From the IMG/VR virus record IMGVR_UViG_3300027850_000003, positions 62,001 to 126,000 of that record: a stretch of 64,000 nt of DNA, one strand, 5' to 3'. Within the stretch, counting starts at the first letter, position 1, and each line of letters starts with the position of its first letter. Origin of the DNA: a virus. A model generated the notes under the pieces. It had not been told where the DNA came from and did not search any database. It saw nothing but the letters and a program-made list of their open reading frames with translations. The translations under genes and the position numbers were made by a program. Shown one piece after another: positions 60,069 to 64,000 of the stretch.

Positions 60069-60479
60069 TTACCTGAGAAACTCCTCTTCCAGAATATCTG
60101 CTATTTGATTAAAATTTAATCCCCAAATATCATTTAATTGAGTTAAATCATCGTAATTAATTCTATCTTCTTCTTCATAGTTTTCTTCTAATATTTCTAG
60201 TAGTTTTGAATTTTTTGAGCTGATTTTAAAATCAGGTGTCCTATCTTCTAAGTTTAAGAGGTTTAAAATACTCTTAGGTAGCGCATCCTTTTCATTTAAA
60301 ATAGTGGCGTAATAACTGTCCTCTCCTTCATCCCAGTCTTTCCTGTTAGTGATATCGCAGAGAACTCCTAGACAACAAAACCTATCATCTATACTCCTTA
60401 AACAACCTTGGCCCTGAGTATATTTACCACTTCTAAGGGCTTCGATCCATTCTTTAATTAGTTTTAAATTAGTATTCAT
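60069..60479 (-). CDS. Conserved phage protein, WIEALRSGKYxQG family (copy 1)
   Basis: The 136-residue protein has the widespread phage pattern: WIEALRSGKYTQGQG, then RFCCLGVLCD, a LPxxIxxLL block and an acidic C-terminus (LNDIWGLNFNQIADIL). Function of the family is unknown. A second copy is cut by the right window edge. Two Cys pairs suggest metal binding (inference). Confidence 0.7.
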   Translation of the reverse strand: MNTNLKLIKEWIEALRSGKYTQGQGCLRSIDDRFCCLGVLCDITNRKDWDEGEDSYYATILNEKDALPKSILNLLNLEDRTPDFKISSKNSKLLEILEENYEEEDRINYDDLTQLNDIWGLNFNQIADILEEEFLR

Positions 60480-60575
60480 TTAATTTTTTCCTATATTTAT
60501 TTTAATTGAGTCAGATATTTCTTCTATGCTAGTATTTTTGTTAATATTAATAAAGTAAATAACCACTAATCTACC

Positions 60576-63563
60576 ATGAATGACGACCAAGTAGTACAGC
60601 AAATATCTAAATTACTGAAGAATACCTCTTTTATTGGTTATGCCTTAAATGGTGGAATAGGAACTAAGATAAACGTTCGCAATACTGAGACAGGTAAGAC
60701 TATTCAAGCTCTTAGTATTAATGTTGATTCTACTGGAGAAGTCTTAGTAGTTAAAGACTCAGAAGATGGTCAATATAAAGCAGTTACATTTAAGACTGCT
60801 GAGAAGGTAAGTACAAAGATAATTCAGCTAAGAAAGACTAAACCTACTAATGACAAGAAAATAATTGAATATACAGATTCTGATATTGAAGTATTCTACC
60901 TATTCGTTAAATTAATAGATACTGGTAGCCCTGTTGCTACTGATTTAAATTCTACTTGGATTAGGAGAGGAAGCTCTTGTACTCAGTTCGTAGGAGCTTA
61001 TGAAAGATGTAATTACGCAGCTAGAGAGACTATTGGAGGGGTTAGTCATACTGGACTAGAGTATCAACCTTATAATACTCTTCAATCTTGTCTTAACGAT
61101 GATTTGGGGAGAGATGCAAAGACTCCTCATGGTACTAAGGATGCACAAGGAGGAGGACTTGGCAATAAAATCTACTCTACTAGGATGACCTCAGTAGAAG
61201 AGCAATATATGCTAGGAGCTTTAACTTCTCATGATAATGCTAATGGTACAAGTTTTAAGAAACTATTTGGTTATGGATCTATTTTAGAATGTTCAGGGGC
61301 TATGTTCATGGATGGTTGGGGGCCATCAACGAATCAAGCTGGGGAAGAGTATACTCGTTGCTATTTTCAATATTTCCCAGGTTTTACTAATGCTTGTACT
61401 CCTGCTATGCAAGTTGCTGGTTATTGTACTAATCAAGGCTTTATCAATAGTAGATGTCCTCTTCCTGGTCAACCGTTACCTCCTGGTCAACCTAGTGTCG
61501 GAGATATTGATAATAGTTGGGGTCATATTTATGGATGGAAAGATTTACCTTACTCATTTTTTTATAGAAGAAGATTTTACCAAGGTTATGTAGGAGGGGT
61601 AAGTGTCCCTGGTTATTTTTTAATATTACAAGTGAATGAAGACCAAACTCCTACTATCCCAGAAGGTTTCTTTCCTTGGGTTCCTGGTTGCCCTTCTAAT
61701 AATCAAGGAGGGCCGTATGATGGTAGTGGAGGTAATAGATTCCCTGATGGAGTTCCACCTGTTCAGAAGAGAGATATGAAGCTATCTACTCATAGAGCTG
61801 AAATTTGGTTAGGAAGTAGTAAGAAAGAAGAAGCTATTAAATTACATGAACTAGGTGCTAGTGATTTATTTAGTGGAATGTATAACTCATTTATTACTAG
61901 AGCAGATGAAACAATAGTAGATACTGAAAACAGACTTCAAAGAGGGCCTAACTTTACTCCTACTAACGAAGAGGTTACTGTTCATAATAAAATATACGAA
62001 AATTGGAACAAAAATAGAATTGATTTAAATATTAATCCTAAAGTCTGGATTTATATTATTAATAATACGCCTAAAGCTGCAACCTCTACTACTGGTTATA
62101 CTCTTGATAATCATGTTAATGATCCTACTAATGCTACTCTTCACAGAGCTATTAATAACTTATACAATAGAACTATTAATTTATCGGTAGTAGATAATAA
62201 AACCCAGATAATACATCTTAAATTAGGGTTAACTTCTAGAAGCACTCTTTCTAATAGCGATTGTAAAGGAATAGGAGGCTGGGATGGTTTTTTTAGAGAT
62301 AGCACTCAGAAACTTAGTAATCAGAGTTGGGAATATCAAAAATACATAACTATTACTGTAAAAGATTGGAGTATATTATCCTCTACTAATACACTTGATA
62401 CTACTAAATTAGAAACAGAAGATTTTTGGAATACAGATAATATTAAACGTAGATTTTTTACTTCTTTTGGAGGTCATAGGATTAACTTAAATCTTAAAGA
62501 CACTTATGACCAAATACTACTTAGAAATAACGCTGAAATAGATACTGAAAAAATAATAAGTGACCTTCATTTTGAACAACTTAACTACTCACTAAAATTT
62601 ATAACTCCCACTACTAGCACTTTGGGTGGAGAATTATATTTTTCAGGATTAAACTTTCTCCCTTCTCCTTCTAACTTTTACAATCCTAGTAGGTATTACG
62701 CTTTAAGCTCTAGAAGTTGGTGGGAATTATGGGCTAAAGGGACTTATAGTAAAAAAAATAAAAGATTAAGTTCTATAGTTGGTTATGAAAAAAATCGTCA
62801 TCAAGTAGTGAAAAGTTATGGGTTAGGTGCAAATTTAACATATAATAATGCTGCTACAGACCCATATTTATATAATGAAAGTTATTTTGAATATTTAAGT
62901 AGTAGACCTAAAGTATTTATTCCCTCTTTAATTAAAAAATTAAGAGGAGATAAGCTGTTTTTTAATAGTAACCGCTATATAACTGATAAACAAGAAACTT
63001 TAGAAAAAATAGGATCTTTGTTTTTCTTTTCTAGCCCTACAAGTAATTGGACAAATGATTTCTTTTTCTCTAATGTCCCAGAGTACCAATATATCTCTCT
63101 TCCTAGTCTTTATTATGGTAATGATAACGGTATAGAAACTTTAACATCTAATAATAATTCTTTACAACCTGACTTTCTGGGTAATAACAATTTTTTAAAA
63201 ATTATGAATACTCGTTCATGGTTTCAAAGACTTTGGGCGCAATTTATATATGATGAAAATATTAAAGTAGATGTGGATTCTTATAAAGATGTTAATTTTA
63301 CACTTCCTACTAACATCCCTCAGTATAAAAAATTTAGTTTATTTAAAGAGGGGATTACTGCTGAATATCCTTTCTCTACTCGTATAAGTTTTAGTGATCC
63401 TGCTTTAGAGTTAAACACAGTTCTTTCTCCTGGTAAGCTAGAAATAGCTAATAAACAAGTAACTATTAACAAACCCACTAATGTAACTTTAGACCCGAAT
63501 ACTAGCTTTCTAGTCTATTTATACCCCAATGTTACTGTGACTAAAAAAACCAAGGAAATTTGA
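60576..63563 (+). CDS. Large virion-type protein (995 aa)
   Basis: The 995-residue protein is Asn/Ser/Thr-rich with about a dozen cysteines in the first 400 residues and a proline-rich PLPPGQP segment near 297-303. The N-terminal 110 residues look like a small alpha/beta domain, the rest beta-rich. No hydrolase motif seen. Likely a tail or fibre protein outside the main fibre cluster. It is flanked by two minus-strand genes of one family. Role by composition only. Confidence 0.5.
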   Translation: MNDDQVVQQISKLLKNTSFIGYALNGGIGTKINVRNTETGKTIQALSINVDSTGEVLVVKDSEDGQYKAVTFKTAEKVSTKIIQLRKTKPTNDKKIIEYTDSDIEVFYLFVKLIDTGSPVATDLNSTWIRRGSSCTQFVGAYERCNYAARETIGGVSHTGLEYQPYNTLQSCLNDDLGRDAKTPHGTKDAQGGGLGNKIYSTRMTSVEEQYMLGALTSHDNANGTSFKKLFGYGSILECSGAMFMDGWGPSTNQAGEEYTRCYFQYFPGFTNACTPAMQVAGYCTNQGFINSRCPLPGQPLPPGQPSVGDIDNSWGHIYGWKDLPYSFFYRRRFYQGYVGGVSVPGYFLILQVNEDQTPTIPEGFFPWVPGCPSNNQGGPYDGSGGNRFPDGVPPVQKRDMKLSTHRAEIWLGSSKKEEAIKLHELGASDLFSGMYNSFITRADETIVDTENRLQRGPNFTPTNEEVTVHNKIYENWNKNRIDLNINPKVWIYIINNTPKAATSTTGYTLDNHVNDPTNATLHRAINNLYNRTINLSVVDNKTQIIHLKLGLTSRSTLSNSDCKGIGGWDGFFRDSTQKLSNQSWEYQKYITITVKDWSILSSTNTLDTTKLETEDFWNTDNIKRRFFTSFGGHRINLNLKDTYDQILLRNNAEIDTEKIISDLHFEQLNYSLKFITPTTSTLGGELYFSGLNFLPSPSNFYNPSRYYALSSRSWWELWAKGTYSKKNKRLSSIVGYEKNRHQVVKSYGLGANLTYNNAATDPYLYNESYFEYLSSRPKVFIPSLIKKLRGDKLFFNSNRYITDKQETLEKIGSLFFFSSPTSNWTNDFFFSNVPEYQYISLPSLYYGNDNGIETLTSNNNSLQPDFLGNNNFLKIMNTRSWFQRLWAQFIYDENIKVDVDSYKDVNFTLPTNIPQYKKFSLFKEGITAEYPFSTRISFSDPALELNTVLSPGKLEIANKQVTINKPTNVTLDPNTSFLVYLYPNVTVTKKTKEI

Positions 63564-63614
63564 TTTATTAGGTAGTGAATCCAATAATATACTCACTACC
63601 TACTCCCAATAATA

Positions 63615-64000
63615 CTAGAAGAACTCTGCCTCTAAAATATCAGCTATCTGGTCAAAAGTTAAACCATAGTCGTCATTTAACTCAGCCAACTCAAAATATT
63701 CATAATCATCACAATCTACACCTTGAAGTATTTTTCTTAATTCAGTGTTTTCAGAATTAATATAAAAGTTCCCTCCTCTGCCCTCTACTTCTAAAATTTC
63801 TCTTATCTCTATAGGTAAGGTTTCTTTCTCATCATAAATAATATATTCTTCTCCCTCTCGCTGCTTCCATTCTTTAGGTTTAACTTTATCGCAGAGAACT
63901 CCTAAGCAACAGTAGGTATCTTCGTTAATTTTTAAACTGTACTTCCCTTGTTGATACTCTCCACTTCTAAGGGCTTCGATCCATTCTTTAATAATAGTAA
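63615..64000 (-). CDS. Conserved phage protein, WIEALRSGKYxQG family (copy 2, partial)
   Basis: Read on the minus strand from the window edge: IIKEWIEALRSGEYQQGKYS, CCLGVLCD, then ELNDDYGLTFDQIADILEAE and a TAG stop. It aligns along its whole visible length with the 60069-60479 protein, so the two are paralogues framing the 995-residue gene. The N-terminal residues lie beyond the window. Confidence 0.75.
   Translation of the reverse strand, partial: TIIKEWIEALRSGEYQQGKYSLKINEDTYCCLGVLCDKVKPKEWKQREGEEYIIYDEKETLPIEIREILEVEGRGGNFYINSENTELRKILQGVDCDDYEYFELAELNDDYGLTFDQIADILEAEFF

Noticed and set aside
59934-60119. Plus-strand small frame over the tRNA-Tyr gene
   Set aside because: It overlaps a complete tRNA cloverleaf on the other strand and has no family or leader.
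1-64000. CRISPR array
   Set aside because: No run of regularly spaced identical repeats was seen; the repeats found are pairs or in-gene tandem units.
1-64000. Diversity-generating retroelement
   Set aside because: No reverse transcriptase and no template/variable repeat pair near fibre genes were seen.
1-64000. Integrase or attachment site (temperate phage)
   Set aside because: No tyrosine or serine recombinase frame is visible in the window; XRE and Ant-like genes alone do not prove lysogeny.

Overview
This window is part of the genome of a long-tailed double-stranded DNA phage. It carries a contiguous late gene set: terminase large subunit, MuF-type minor head protein, prohead protease, lambda gpE-like major capsid protein, neck proteins, tail tube, frameshifted tail-assembly chaperone, a 3228-residue tape measure protein, and distal-tail and fibre genes. 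The DNA is AT-rich. AGA dominates the arginine codons. Most strongly expressed structural genes have A/T-only leaders with no Shine-Dalgarno sequence, and many gene pairs are joined by a TAATG stop-start overlap. SD-poor starts and a few protein types (Ant/KilA-like protein, C39-like peptidase, PAS protein) are compatible with a cyanobacterial host, but this is inference. No integrase was seen, and no portal gene could be recognised.

Layout. 1-2974: the 3' end of an SF2 helicase-like gene, a GIY-YIG nuclease, a basic small protein and six small minus-strand genes. 3028-14813: terminase, an antisense HU-like gene, MuF protein, alpha/beta-hydrolase-like protein, antisense XRE regulator, protease, scaffold candidate, decoration-like protein, major capsid protein and an HhH protein. 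14879-24747: neck and tail genes mixed with small basic glycine-rich membrane proteins, a C39-like peptidase, a holin-like protein and a PAS-domain membrane protein. 24748-29198: accessory island 1 (helicase H1, a relic of another copy, tRNA-Arg, a nucleoside deoxyribosyltransferase-like gene). 29200-40275: chaperone pair, tape measure, distal tail protein. 40276-42919: island 2 (helicase H2 inside 26-bp inverted repeats). 42952-54353: baseplate and fibre genes. 54422-60479: island 3 (Ant-like protein, HigA-like and ABC-ATPase operon, helicase H3, GIY-YIG fused to a helicase C-terminal domain, tRNA-Tyr). 60576-63563: a large virion-type protein, flanked by two related small minus-strand genes.

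The most unusual theme is a proliferating family of SF2 helicase-like genes. There are three complete copies, one partial copy and one relic, and the C-terminal domain is also fused to a GIY-YIG nuclease. All complete copies lack the Walker A lysine. They sit at boundaries between virion modules, have their own promoters, and are associated with flanking repeats: 26-bp inverted repeats around H2, 59-bp direct repeats around H1, and a structured sequence shared in opposite orientation near H1 and H3. This looks like a selfish or mosaic gene family moving through the late region. A second theme is a set of small basic proteins sharing SDKG(R/K)KR-type or GSKDKKKR motifs next to glycine-rich membrane segments. 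They may be capsid-internal or ejected proteins, and several carry an xxEF(S/G/N) motif that could be a prohead protease site.
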